Source of the DNA: Foliimonas ilicis
Lineage (GTDB): Bacteria > Pseudomonadota > Alphaproteobacteria > Rhizobiales > Rhizobiaceae
Length of the DNA: 64,000 bases
Direction: 5' to 3'
Assembly (NCBI RefSeq): GCF_039939195.1
Contig: NZ_JBDUUH010000009.1
Coordinates: forward strand, 1 to 64,000
This document shows, one piece after another, positions 43,858 through 52,498 of this stretch; position 1 is the first letter of the stretch; each line of letters starts with the position of its first letter. Below the pieces are notes generated by a model that was not told the DNA's origin, searched no databases, and saw only the letters and a program-made list of their open reading frames with translations. Both the position numbers and the translations under genes were made by a program.

Positions 43858-43886
43858 TAAATATCATGCCAATTGGCCATATTCAA
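43858..43886 (-). promoter_or_regulatory. RES-Xre promoter with palindromic operator
   Basis: Minus strand TTGAAT (43886-43881), 17 nt, TATTTA (43863-43858). The spacer holds the perfect palindrome GCCAATTGGC (43868-43877). ATATGGC occurs directly repeated at the operator and at the start codon. Fits autorepression by the Xre protein. Confidence 0.6.
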
Positions 43887-43892
43887 GATAAA

Positions 43893-43925
43893 GAAAAACG
43901 GGCTCCCGGTTTTCCGAAAGCCCGT
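43893..43925 (-). terminator. eno terminator
   Basis: ACGGGCT (43898-43904) pairs with AGCCCGT (43919-43925); on the minus strand a TTTTTCTT run follows. It ends 25 bp after the eno stop. Confidence 0.75.
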
Positions 43926-43950
43926 TCTTTGAAGATACTGCGTTTTCGGC

Positions 43951-45228
43951 TTAACGCTTCAATGCAGTGCGGCCGCCATAACGCGCCTGCGAGCCGAGCT
44001 CTTCCTCGATGCGGATGAGCTGGTTGTACTTGGCGGTACGGTCCGAACGCGACAGCGAGCCGGTCTTGATCTGCCCGCAATTGGCCGCGACGGCGAGGTC
44101 GGCAATCGTCGAATCCTCGGTCTCGCCCGAACGGTGCGACATGACTGCGGTGTAGCCTGCCTTATGCGCCGTCTCGACCGAATCCAGAACTTCCGTCAGC
44201 GTGCCGATCTGGTTGACCTTGACGAGGATCGAGTTCGCATAGCCGCCCACGATGCCCTCGCGCAGGCGCACGACATTGGTGCAGAAGAGATCGTCGCCGA
44301 CGAGCTGGCAGCTATCGCCGAACTTCTTGGTCGCGAGCTTCCAGCCTTCGATGTCGTCTTCGGCCAGACCGTCCTCAATCGAGACGATCGGGTAGCGCTT
44401 GACGAGATCGGCCAGATAATCGACCTGCTGCTCGATGGTGCGCTTAACGCCTTCGCCTTCATAATCGTAGACATTGTTCTTGAAGAACTCGCTGGAGGCG
44501 GGATCGAGCGCCAGAGCGATATCTTCGCCCGGCCGGTAGCCTGCCTTTTCGATGGCGCGCAGCACGAAGCCGATCGCCTCGTCAGCCGATTTGAGGTTCG
44601 GCGCAAAGCCGCCCTCGTCGCCGACATTGGTGTTGTGGCCGGCATCCTTCAGCGCCTTGCGCAGCGTGTGGAACACTTCCGAACCGATGCGCACGGCTTC
44701 GGCAAGTGTCGGCGCGCCGACCGGCATGATCATGAATTCCTGGAAGTCGATCGGATTGTCGGCATGGGCGCCGCCATTGATGATGTTCATCATCGGCACT
44801 GGAAGGGTGCGGGCATGCGCGCCGCCGACATAGCGGTAAAGCGGCAGGTTCGATGCTTCCGCGGCAGCCTTTGCGACCGCCAGCGAAACGCCGAGGATCG
44901 CGTTTGCGCCGAGGCGAGACTTGTTTTCGGTGCCGTCGAGCTCGATCATCGTCTCGTCGATTGCGATCTGGTCTTCAGCATCCATGCCGCCGATCGCATC
45001 GAACAATTCGCCATTGACGGCCTGAACGGCCTTCAGCACGCCCTTGCCCATATAGCGGCTCTTGTCTTCGTCGCGGCGCTCAACTGCCTCGTGAACGCCG
45101 GTGGAGGCGCCCGATGGCACGGCGGCGCGACCACGCGAGCCGTCTTCGAGAATGACATCCACCTCGACCGTCGGGTTGCCCCGGCTGTCCAGAATTTCAC
45201 GACCCAGAATATTGATGATTGCGGTCAT
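43951..45228 (-). CDS. eno: enolase
   Basis: Glycolytic 2-phosphoglycerate dehydratase and usual degradosome partner. 425 aa. Starts TAIINILGREILDSRGNPTV, with GASTGVHEAVERRD, SIEDGLAEDD (Mg ligands), catalytic Lys region SILVKVNQIGTLTE and SHRSGETEDSTIADLAVA. Typical length. Stands alone with its own terminator. Confidence 0.97.
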   Translation of the reverse strand: MTAIINILGREILDSRGNPTVEVDVILEDGSRGRAAVPSGASTGVHEAVERRDEDKSRYMGKGVLKAVQAVNGELFDAIGGMDAEDQIAIDETMIELDGTENKSRLGANAILGVSLAVAKAAAEASNLPLYRYVGGAHARTLPVPMMNIINGGAHADNPIDFQEFMIMPVGAPTLAEAVRIGSEVFHTLRKALKDAGHNTNVGDEGGFAPNLKSADEAIGFVLRAIEKAGYRPGEDIALALDPASSEFFKNNVYDYEGEGVKRTIEQQVDYLADLVKRYPIVSIEDGLAEDDIEGWKLATKKFGDSCQLVGDDLFCTNVVRLREGIVGGYANSILVKVNQIGTLTEVLDSVETAHKAGYTAVMSHRSGETEDSTIADLAVAANCGQIKTGSLSRSDRTAKYNQLIRIEEELGSQARYGGRTALKR

Positions 45229-45389
45229 TGCCGTCAGCGCGCTCCGTGGAAGGGAGCCAGTCTTTTACATATAGCCCAGTCACGATCAAGGCTGGCGCGC
45301 CAGGTGAGTGCCGTTGCGGCACAAGCTTCGTGAAATTTGTGAAAGGCGAGCAGCAAAAAGGCGCACCGGCACGGCCTTGGGCAAGCACT

Positions 45390-45644
45390 TTACCGACAAG
45401 GGGTGGGCGAGCCTCTCCACCAGCGGAAAACCTGATAGCTCGCGGTAACCGCCAGAATGACAGCTACAACCGTCAAGGCGAGGATGGCCACCAATATGGT
45501 CTCGCCCCAGCCGCTCAACGGATCATTGCATTGAAATCCGCCAAAGCCAAAGGCGCAGAGACTTTTGGCCCATTGCCCGATGACGAACAGGGCGATTAGC
45601 GATGCGGCCAGCAGGCCAAGACTCATAATCGGAAAACGTCGCAT
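45390..45644 (-). CDS. small two-helix membrane protein
   Basis: Unrecognised, 84 aa from the ATG at 45642-45644 (GAG upstream) or 92 aa from 45668. Two transmembrane helices (MSLGLLAASLIALFVIGQW; TILVAILALTVVAVILAVTA) flank a loop with two cysteines (SLCAFGFGGFQCNDP) that could form a disulfide. The basic C-terminus WWRGSPTPC suggests the inside. No functional clue. Confidence 0.55.
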   Translation of the reverse strand: MRRFPIMSLGLLAASLIALFVIGQWAKSLCAFGFGGFQCNDPLSGWGETILVAILALTVVAVILAVTASYQVFRWWRGSPTPCR

Positions 45645-45668
45645 GGATTGGGTCTCGAAGCGGCACAT

Positions 45669-45962
45669 TTGTCAGTTTCTAGCCGTTGCGCCCCTTCGGC
45701 AAGGTAAAATCAGCATAGGAGGCCGATAAGCCCCAGACGTTCCCGGCGTGGGACGCTTACCATTCGATGAAGACTTTATGCCATTTGCAGATGCCGTAAC
45801 CTGGCCTCTGGAGCGGTCCGGCCGCAGCCCGCGCCTTGACAGATCGGCCTTGTTCCAGCAAGGAACGCGGCGCGGGTTTGGCATACAAAACATATAGAAG
45901 CGACGCGGACCGAAAGCTGTCCGAGATTGCGCCTGGAGCGAGTTTTGACCGAAGCGACTGAT
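45669..45962. other. noncoding region upstream of the wbp operon
   Basis: No supported gene. A TTGACA at about 45837 and an inverted GTTCC/GGAAC pair nearby (about 45853-45867) are candidate control elements for wbpA; no well-spaced -10 is obvious. Confidence 0.5.
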
Positions 45963-47270
45963 ATGAAGACCGACATTGTTGCGAAATTTCGTAACAAGCA
46001 GGCGGTGATTGGCATTGTGGGCCTTGGTTATGTCGGCCTGCCGCTCGTGCTGCGGTTCAGTGAAGTGGGCTACAAGGTGCTCGGCTTCGATATCGATCCT
46101 GAAAAGATCGAAAAGCTGCAAGCAGGCAAAAGCTATATCAAGCATATCGACGGCAACAAGATCGCCGAGGCATCCGCCAATGGTTTCGAGTGCACCGCCG
46201 ATTTCGCGCGTGCGGCAGAGGCCGATGCGCTGATTCTATGCGTGCCGACGCCGCTCGATTCGCATCGCGAGCCGGATCTGCGCTTCGTGATCGATACGGT
46301 GGATTCCTTGGTTCCGCATTTGCGCGAAGGGCAGGTTCTGTCGCTGGAAAGCACGACCTATCCCGGCACGACCGACGAGGAACTTCTGCCGCGGGTTGAA
46401 TCGCGCGGGTTCAAGGTCGGCGAGAATTTCTTCCTTATCTATTCGCCCGAGCGCGAAGATCCGGGCAACACGCAGTTTACGACGAGCACGATCCCGAAGA
46501 TTTGTGGCGGCTACACGCCTGCGTGCCTCGACGTAGGCATGGCGCTTTATGGCGAGGTCATCGACCGGGTTGTTCCGGTTAGCTCGACGCGCGCTGCCGA
46601 ACTGACCAAGCTTCTCGAAAACATTCACCGCGCGGTCAATATTGGTCTGGTCAACGAGATGAAGATCGTTGCCGACAAGATGGGCATCGACATTCACGAG
46701 GTCATTCGCGCGGCTGCAACCAAGCCGTTCGGCTTCGTGGCCTATTATCCGGGTCCGGGTCTCGGCGGTCACTGCATCCCGATCGACCCGTTCTATCTGA
46801 CATGGAAAGCGCGCGAATATGGCGTGAACACACGCTTCATCGAGCTTGCCGGTGAAGTGAACTCCAACATGCCGGATTATGTCGTCGCCAAGCTGACGGA
46901 AGCGCTGAACGGCGCGCGCAAATCGGTTAACGGTACGTCGATCCTCGTTCTGGGCATCGCCTATAAGAAGAATGTCGACGACATGCGCGAGTCGCCATCC
47001 GTCGTGCTGATGGAAAAGCTTCAGGCGCTCGGCGCGACGGTCGCCTACAGCGATCCGCATGTGCCGGTGTTCCCGAAGCTGCGCGACCATGTTCATTTCG
47101 ATCTGCAGAGCGTCGATCTGACGGCGGAATCGCTTGCCAAGTATGATTGTGTGCTGCTGGCGACCGATCACGACAGCTACGACTACGAACTCATCAAGGC
47201 GAATGCGCGACTTCTGGTCGATACACGCGGACGCTATCTCGACCCAGCCGATAATATCGTAAAGGCCTGA
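45963..47270 (+). CDS. wbpA: UDP-N-acetyl-D-glucosamine 6-dehydrogenase
   Basis: Oxidises UDP-GlcNAc to UDP-GlcNAcA in two NAD-dependent steps. 435 aa. Rossmann motif GIVGLGYVGLPLVLRFSEVG, YSPEREDPGN, catalytic GGHCIPIDPFYLTWKA with Cys (about residue 275), and LGIAYKKNVDDMRESPS. This fits the WbpA/WbpO group rather than UDP-Glc dehydrogenases. First gene of a tight four-gene set A-B-D-E; next gene starts 1 bp after its stop. Confidence 0.9.
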   Translation: MKTDIVAKFRNKQAVIGIVGLGYVGLPLVLRFSEVGYKVLGFDIDPEKIEKLQAGKSYIKHIDGNKIAEASANGFECTADFARAAEADALILCVPTPLDSHREPDLRFVIDTVDSLVPHLREGQVLSLESTTYPGTTDEELLPRVESRGFKVGENFFLIYSPEREDPGNTQFTTSTIPKICGGYTPACLDVGMALYGEVIDRVVPVSSTRAAELTKLLENIHRAVNIGLVNEMKIVADKMGIDIHEVIRAAATKPFGFVAYYPGPGLGGHCIPIDPFYLTWKAREYGVNTRFIELAGEVNSNMPDYVVAKLTEALNGARKSVNGTSILVLGIAYKKNVDDMRESPSVVLMEKLQALGATVAYSDPHVPVFPKLRDHVHFDLQSVDLTAESLAKYDCVLLATDHDSYDYELIKANARLLVDTRGRYLDPADNIVKA

Positions 47271-47271
47271 T

Positions 47272-48333
47272 ATGAGACATTTTGGTTCACCGGTTTCCGG
47301 CCGCAAGGTCCGTTTTGCGCTCGTGGGCGCAGGCCGCATCGCGCAAAACCATTTCGCTGCAATCGCCAAACATGGCGACCGTGCTGAAGTCGTAGACATC
47401 TGTGATGTCGACCCAAAGGCGGTTGCTGCCGGGTGCGAGACGACGGGTGCCGCCGGGCATTCGAATCTCAGCGACCTTCTCGAAAAGACCAATGCCGATG
47501 CCGTCATCCTGACGACGCCGAGCGGCCTGCATGCAGACCAGACGAAGGCGATTGCGGCTGCTGGCCGCCACGTCATCACCGAAAAGCCGATGGCGACGCG
47601 CTGGCACGATGGTTTGAGCATGGTGAAGGCCTGCGACGAGGCCAATGTGCGTCTGTTCGTGGTCAAGCAGAACCGCCGCAATGCGACGCTGCAATTGTTG
47701 AAGCGCGCCGTGGAGCAGGGCCGTTTCGGCCGCATCTACATGGTCAATATCAACGTCTTCTGGACGCGCCCGCAGGAATATTACGACAGCGCAGCATGGC
47801 GCGGCACCTGGGAATATGATGGCGGCGCCTTCATGAATCAGGCGAGCCATTATGTCGATCTTCTGGATTGGCTAATTGGCCCGATCGAAAGCCTGCAGGC
47901 TTATACAGGCACGCTCGCCCGCAATATCGAAGTCGAGGATACCGGCGTCGTCAGCGTGCGCTGGCGTTCGGGTGCGATGGGTTCGATGAATGTCACGATG
48001 CTGACCTATCCGAAGAACCTCGAAGGCAGCATCACCATCATCGGTGAAAAAGGCACCGTGCGGGTCGGCGGCGTTGCCGTCAACGAAATCCAGCATTGGG
48101 AATTTTCCGAGCCGCATGCCGACGACGAGAAGCTCGCCGGCGCAAGCTATGAGACGACATCGGTCTACGGCTTCGGCCACCCGCTCTACTACGACAATGT
48201 CATCAAGGTGCTGAAGGGCGAGGCTGAGCCGGAAACGGATGGCCGCGAAGGGCTGAAAAGCCTTGAAACGCTGATCGCGACCTATCTTTCGGCGCGCGAC
48301 GGACGGCGGGTCAGCCTGCCGCTGGATTATTGA
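47272..48333 (+). CDS. wbpB: UDP-GlcNAcA 3-dehydrogenase (Gfo/Idh/MocA)
   Basis: NAD-dependent oxidoreductase, 353 aa, giving the 3-keto sugar nucleotide that the aminotransferase uses. VRFALVGAGRIAQNHFAAIA, TTPSGLHADQTKAIAAAGRH, the catalytic EKPMATRW Lys and GAFMNQASHYVDLLDWL match WbpB. Stop overlaps the acetyltransferase start (TGATG). The assignment relies on both motif and operon context. Confidence 0.87.
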   Translation: MRHFGSPVSGRKVRFALVGAGRIAQNHFAAIAKHGDRAEVVDICDVDPKAVAAGCETTGAAGHSNLSDLLEKTNADAVILTTPSGLHADQTKAIAAAGRHVITEKPMATRWHDGLSMVKACDEANVRLFVVKQNRRNATLQLLKRAVEQGRFGRIYMVNINVFWTRPQEYYDSAAWRGTWEYDGGAFMNQASHYVDLLDWLIGPIESLQAYTGTLARNIEVEDTGVVSVRWRSGAMGSMNVTMLTYPKNLEGSITIIGEKGTVRVGGVAVNEIQHWEFSEPHADDEKLAGASYETTSVYGFGHPLYYDNVIKVLKGEAEPETDGREGLKSLETLIATYLSARDGRRVSLPLDY

Positions 48334-48893
48334 TGGGCGTCAACATTCACCCAACGGCAATCGTCGATGAGGGCGCCGAACTCGGCGAAGGCACCCGCGT
48401 CTGGCATTGGGTCCATGTCAGCGCAAAGGCCAGGATCGGCGAGAAATGCTCGCTCGGCCAAGGCGTCTATGTCGGCAACGATGTTGTCATCGGCAACAAT
48501 GTGAAGATCCAGAACAATGTCTCGGTCTACGATGCGGTAACGCTCGAAGACGACGTGTTCTGCGGCCCCAGCATGGTCTTCACCAATGTCTACAATCCGC
48601 GGGCGGCCATCATTCGCAAGAATGAGTATCGCCCGACGCTGGTGAAAAAGGGTGCGACGCTTGGCGCGAATTGCACCATCGTTTGCGGCGCGACGATCGG
48701 GCGGTTCGCCTTTGTCGCGGCGGGCGCGGTGGTCAACCGCGACGTACCGGATCATGCATTGATGGCTGGCGTTCCGGCGCGGCGCATCGGCTGGATGTGC
48801 GAAACGGGCACGCGCCTGAAAGGCACCGGCATCGTCACCAGCGAAGCTGGCCTGAAATACGAAATCACAGAAGATAGCTGCAGGCGGATATGA
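48333..48893 (+). CDS. wbpD: UDP-2-acetamido-3-amino-glucuronate N-acetyltransferase
   Basis: 186 aa left-handed beta-helix acetyltransferase. Hexapeptide repeats (IHPTAIVDEGAELGEGTRVW, CSLGQGVYVGNDVVIGNNVK, ANCTIVCGATIGRFAFVAAG) and the GVPARRIGW end are visible. N-acetylates the 3-amino group after WbpE. ATG 48333 overlaps the wbpB TGA; its own stop overlaps the wbpE ATG (ATGA). Confidence 0.9.
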   Translation: MGVNIHPTAIVDEGAELGEGTRVWHWVHVSAKARIGEKCSLGQGVYVGNDVVIGNNVKIQNNVSVYDAVTLEDDVFCGPSMVFTNVYNPRAAIIRKNEYRPTLVKKGATLGANCTIVCGATIGRFAFVAAGAVVNRDVPDHALMAGVPARRIGWMCETGTRLKGTGIVTSEAGLKYEITEDSCRRI

Positions 48894-49999
48894 CCGGCAA
48901 AATCGAATTCATCGACCTGAAATCGCAATACAAGGCGCTCAAGGACAATATCGACGCGCGCATCCATAAGGTGCTGGACCATGGCCAGTACATTATGGGC
49001 GCGGAAGTGCGCGAGCTGGAAGAGCGGCTGGCAGCCTATGTCGGCGTCAAACATTGCATCACGGTTGCCTCCGGCACCGAGGCGCTGCTGATCGCGCTGA
49101 TGGCACTGGACATCAAGGCTGGCGATGAAGTCATCACCACGCCGTTTACTTTTGCGGCGACTGCCGAAGTCATCGCGCTGGTCGGCGCGACGCCGGTTTT
49201 CGTCGATGTCGAGCCGGACACCTGCAACATCGACGCCAGCCTGATCGAAGCGGCAATCACCGACAAGACGCGCGCCATCATGCCCGTCTCGCTCTACGGC
49301 CAGCCAGCCGACATGGAAGAGATCGGCGCGATTGCCGCAAAGCACGGCCTGCCGGTGATCGACGACGCGGCGCAGAGCTTCGGCGCAACCTACCGCGACG
49401 ACAAAAGCTGCGGCCTGACGACGATCGGCTGCACCAGCTTTTTCCCAAGCAAGCCGCTCGGCTGCTACGGCGACGGCGGCGCGATTTTCACCAATGACGA
49501 TGCGCTGGCAACAGCGATGCGCGAAATTCGCGTCCACGGCCAGGAACGCCGCTATTACCATACGCGCGTCGGCGTCGGTGGACGCATGGACACGCTGCAA
49601 TGCGCGGTGCTGCTCGGAAAGCTCGACAATTTCGATTGGGAAGTGGAGCAGCGCCTCGCAGCGGGCCAGCGCTACATCGACATGCTGGCAGGTTCGAATG
49701 CCGTCGTTGCGCCGGTCGTGCGCAGCGACCGCACTTGCGTCTGGGCGCAGTTCACCGTTCAGGTACCGGACCGCGATGCGGTTGTGAAGGCGCTTGGCGA
49801 CAATGGCATACCAACCGCCATCCACTATCCGGTGCCGCTGCATTTCCAGCCGGCCTACAAGGATGCATGCCGCATTTCCGGCTCGCTCACCAATGCCGAG
49901 CATGTCGCGACGCGCGTTCTGAGCCTGCCTTTGCACCCTTACATCGAGGCGGAAACGCAGCAGAAAATCATCGACGCTTTGCTCGCCACGCAGTCCTGA
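48890..49999 (+). CDS. wbpE: UDP-2-acetamido-2-deoxy-3-oxo-glucuronate aminotransferase
   Basis: PLP-dependent DegT/DnrJ/EryC1 sugar aminotransferase, 369 aa. VASGTEALLIALMALDIKAG, DDAAQSFGA, the PLP-lysine loop SFFPSKPLGCYGDGGA and HYPVPLHFQPAY are diagnostic. With WbpA, B and D it would make UDP-2,3-diacetamido-2,3-dideoxyglucuronate. A C2 epimerase (WbpI) and glycosyltransferases are not in the window. Confidence 0.92.
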   Translation: MTGKIEFIDLKSQYKALKDNIDARIHKVLDHGQYIMGAEVRELEERLAAYVGVKHCITVASGTEALLIALMALDIKAGDEVITTPFTFAATAEVIALVGATPVFVDVEPDTCNIDASLIEAAITDKTRAIMPVSLYGQPADMEEIGAIAAKHGLPVIDDAAQSFGATYRDDKSCGLTTIGCTSFFPSKPLGCYGDGGAIFTNDDALATAMREIRVHGQERRYYHTRVGVGGRMDTLQCAVLLGKLDNFDWEVEQRLAAGQRYIDMLAGSNAVVAPVVRSDRTCVWAQFTVQVPDRDAVVKALGDNGIPTAIHYPVPLHFQPAYKDACRISGSLTNAEHVATRVLSLPLHPYIEAETQQKIIDALLATQS

Positions 50000-50075
50000 A
50001 AACGCGCAACAGCGTTCTGGAAAGCACAAAACATTTGGAGTAGGCTTCTCGTCTAAATTTACAGGCGAGGATAAA

Positions 50076-50942
50076 ATGCTCCCATTGTTCGACATGCTGG
50101 CGAATGCACAGAATGGTAACGGGCTGGAGGCGTTGTCGCGCCAGTTCGGCTTGTCTCAGAAACAAACGCAATCGGCCGTCGAGGCCTTGCTGCCCGCCTT
50201 TTCACAGGGCCTCAGGCGCAACACCGCCGATCCATACGGCATGGGCTCCTTCGTCACTGCGATGGCCAGCGGCCAGCATGCGAAGTATTTCGAAGACGCC
50301 GGAAAGGCCTTCTCGCCATCAGGTGTCGAAGAAGGCAATGGCATTCTCGGCCATCTCTTCGGCTCGAAGGATTTGAGCCGCGCGGTTGCCGGGCAGGCTG
50401 CGCAGGCAACCGGCATCGGCCAGGACGTGCTGAAGCAGATGCTGCCGGTTATCGCATCGATGATCATGGGCGGGCTTTTCAAGCAATCCACCAATCAGGC
50501 GCAGGCAGGCGGTTTCGGCGGCAGCGGCAATCCGCTGGGCGAAATCATAGAACAGATGATGCGCCAGGGCGGTGGCGGTGCGGCCCCTCAGCAGCAGCAA
50601 TCGGCTCCGGCGGAAAATCCGTTTGGCAAAATGCTGCAGGACATGTTCGGCGGCGGCACTCCCGGTGCGCCACAGCGCCAGCCGCAAGGCCAGAGCCCTT
50701 ACGGCGAAAATCCGCTGGGAAAAATCTTTGAGGACATGCTTGGCGGCGGCAGGGCACAGCCGACGCCCGAACCGCAGCCGCAGACACGCAGCGAGCCTAG
50801 TCCGAGCGGGCGGGCAAAGAACCCTTATGATGATCTGTTCGGGCAGATGTTCGACACCGGACGCAAGCAGCGCGACGATTATCAGCAAGGCATGGAATCG
50901 ATCTTCGATCAGTTCACCAAGGGCATGGATCGTCGGCGCTAA
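50076..50942 (+). CDS. DUF937 protein with C-terminal NPhGxhhxxM repeats
   Basis: 288 aa. The N-terminal DUF937 domain (FDMLANAQNGNGLEALSRQF, GQDVLKQMLPVIASMIMGGL) is followed by a Gln/Pro/Gly-rich tail holding four copies of a short motif: NPLGEIIEQMM, NPFGKMLQDMFGG, NPLGKIFEDMLGG and NPYDDLFGQMFDTG. Such repeats may serve self-association or binding. No signal peptide. Function unknown. Stands after wbpE (76-bp gap) and before a palindromic repeat. Confidence 0.8.
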   Translation: MLPLFDMLANAQNGNGLEALSRQFGLSQKQTQSAVEALLPAFSQGLRRNTADPYGMGSFVTAMASGQHAKYFEDAGKAFSPSGVEEGNGILGHLFGSKDLSRAVAGQAAQATGIGQDVLKQMLPVIASMIMGGLFKQSTNQAQAGGFGGSGNPLGEIIEQMMRQGGGGAAPQQQQSAPAENPFGKMLQDMFGGGTPGAPQRQPQGQSPYGENPLGKIFEDMLGGGRAQPTPEPQPQTRSEPSPSGRAKNPYDDLFGQMFDTGRKQRDDYQQGMESIFDQFTKGMDRRR

Positions 50943-50945
50943 AGA

Positions 50946-50988
50946 GCAATTCCAGGAAAAGTGTGAGCAGTTTTCCGTTCGGAATTGC
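50946..50988. repeat. palindromic repeat (GCAATTCC type), copy 2
   Basis: GCAATTCC (50946-50953) and GGAATTGC (50981-50988) ends with inner GGAAAA...TTTTCC. It begins 3 bp after the DUF937 stop. Confidence 0.85.
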
Positions 50989-51015
50989 GAAAAAGAACTT
51001 TGCACGCAAAGAAAA

Positions 51016-51038
51016 TGCCCGGTCCAGAGGACCGGGCA
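51016..51038 (-). terminator. intrinsic terminator downstream of DUF1127
   Basis: A 10-bp perfect stem TGCCCGGTCC/GGACCGGGCA with a 3-nt loop; on the minus strand TTTTCTTT follows. It lies 51 bp after the DUF1127 stop. Confidence 0.8.
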
Positions 51039-51089
51039 GTGCGCAGGCCGGGCCGGAATGGGGAGCCGGCGTGGGAATGGCCTGCGAAA

Positions 51090-51380
51090 TCAGGAAACGC
51101 GTCGCGCCATATTCTCGATCATGCTGATCCGTTCCTCGGCCAAAACGCCGAGCTTGACGGTCGGATCGGTGCCGAAGGGCGACTGCAGCGCGACGAGAAG
51201 ATCGGTTCTGACGAGACCAATGTCAGCAAGTTCCGCATCGGACATTTCGCCAAGCCGGTAGAATTGACGTCGATTTTTAATCGCACGGAGAAAATTCACG
51301 ACGCCGCTTACAAATCGCGCCGCAAATGCCGGACGCGTCGTCCCATGCATGGTTGCCATTGCGTGATTGAGGGCCGCCAT
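51090..51380 (-). CDS. DUF1127 domain protein
   Basis: 96 aa. The C-terminal-type DUF1127 motif is NFLRAIKNRRQFYRLGEMSD followed by AELADIGLVRTDL, flanked by an N-terminal helix and a longer tail than usual. DUF1127 proteins are small, basic, and in Brucella several are direct targets of the LysR regulator VtlR. Here the gene is divergent from vtlR itself. The ATG at 51378-51380 has AAGGAG about 8 nt upstream. Confidence 0.82.
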   Translation of the reverse strand: MAALNHAMATMHGTTRPAFAARFVSGVVNFLRAIKNRRQFYRLGEMSDAELADIGLVRTDLLVALQSPFGTDPTVKLGVLAEERISMIENMARRVS

Positions 51381-51507
51381 TTCATTTCTCCTTGAAAAGC
51401 ATAGCCATCCGCAGCGCTGTTGCGCTGCCGGTAGGGCATTCGCCGGGGTTTTTAGTAACAACCAGAATATGCCATCGGCTGATTGATTAATCCAACGAAT
51501 GTTTCTA

Positions 51508-51524
51508 ATGTTTAGCATCAACAT
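51508..51524. promoter_or_regulatory. LysR-type operator candidate
   Basis: ATGTT-N7-AACAT, a perfect 5-bp inverted repeat with T-N11-A form, 17 bp before the vtlR ATG at 51542. Located in the 161-bp divergent gap, so it could serve autorepression and DUF1127 activation. Confidence 0.45.
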
Positions 51525-51541
51525 CAATGATGGATGGCGTC

Positions 51542-52498
51542 ATGTCCGCTCCTCTCGATCTCGATCAACTCCAGACATTCATCGCAATTGCCGATACAGG
51601 CAGCTTCACACGCGCCGCTGAAGGCGTGCACCGGACGCAGTCGGCAGTCTCCATGCAGATGCGCCGGCTGGAAGATCGCATCGGCAAGCCGCTGTTCGAA
51701 AAGGATGGCCGCACGAACAGGCTCACCGAGGAGGGCGAGAAGCTGCTTTCCTATGCGCGCCGCCTGCTCCATCTGAACCGCGAAACGCTGGCGGCTTTCG
51801 ACGACCGGCGCCTGGAAGGCACGATCAGGATCGGCACGCCAGACGATTATGCCGACCGCTTCCTGCCCGAAATCATGGCGCGCTTCACCCGCTCCAACCC
51901 GCGGGTCGAGTTGACCGTTATCTGCGAGCCTACATTCAATCTCGTCGAGCACATCAAGCGCGGTCATCTGGACCTTGCTCTGGTCACGCATGACGGAACC
52001 AAGGGGCAGTCGGAGGTGGTGCGCCGCGAGCCGCTGCTTTGGGTCAGCTCGGCAAACCACGCGACGCATGAACAGCCGCTTCTGCCGCTGGCTTTCGGCC
52101 GCCCGACCTGCATATGGCGGCGTGCCGCCTGCGATCAGCTCGACCAGATGAACCGCGAATACCGCATTCTGTTTTCAAGCTGGTCGGCAACCGTCATCAC
52201 CGCCGCAGTCATGGCCGGTCTGGCGATTTCCGTGCTGCCGGAATGCGCGCTGCGTCCTGGCATGCGTGTACTGGGCGAGGCAGATGGTTTCGGCGCCCTA
52301 CCCGATTGCAAGATCGGCATCATGCGCGGCCACACCTCGCAGCCCGAGCTCGTAGACGCACTGGCTCGGCATATTTCCGAAAGCCTGGACAACATCTCCG
52401 TGCCGGTGGTCGAGGATACGGGCACTTTCGATTTTGCAGCACTCGGCGCGATCAAGGGCAGGCGGCTGAAGCCCAGCCACATCATGCCCGGCTGGTAA
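51542..52498 (+). CDS. vtlR: LysR-family regulator VtlR/LsrB
   Basis: 318 aa. N-terminal winged HTH (LDLDQLQTFIAIADTGSFTR, TQSAVSMQMRRLEDRIGKPL) and a periplasmic-binding-like effector domain. The MSAPLDLDQLQTFIAIADTG start and FEKDGRTNRLTEEGEKLLSY match what I know of LsrB of Sinorhizobium/Agrobacterium and VtlR of Brucella, a regulator needed for virulence that activates the sRNA AbcR2 and DUF1127 genes. In-frame ATGs at 51527 and 51530 would add four or five residues. Its stop lies in an inverted-repeat element. Confidence 0.85.
   Translation: MSAPLDLDQLQTFIAIADTGSFTRAAEGVHRTQSAVSMQMRRLEDRIGKPLFEKDGRTNRLTEEGEKLLSYARRLLHLNRETLAAFDDRRLEGTIRIGTPDDYADRFLPEIMARFTRSNPRVELTVICEPTFNLVEHIKRGHLDLALVTHDGTKGQSEVVRREPLLWVSSANHATHEQPLLPLAFGRPTCIWRRAACDQLDQMNREYRILFSSWSATVITAAVMAGLAISVLPECALRPGMRVLGEADGFGALPDCKIGIMRGHTSQPELVDALARHISESLDNISVPVVEDTGTFDFAALGAIKGRRLKPSHIMPGW

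Noticed and set aside
45672..46145. 157-aa minus-strand frame upstream of wbpA
   Set aside because: Runs antisense into wbpA and has no SD; the gap is better read as promoter region.
46236..47735. 499-aa minus-strand frame opposite wbpA/wbpB
   Set aside because: Spans two well-supported genes antisense; no family motif, composition typical of a shadow frame.
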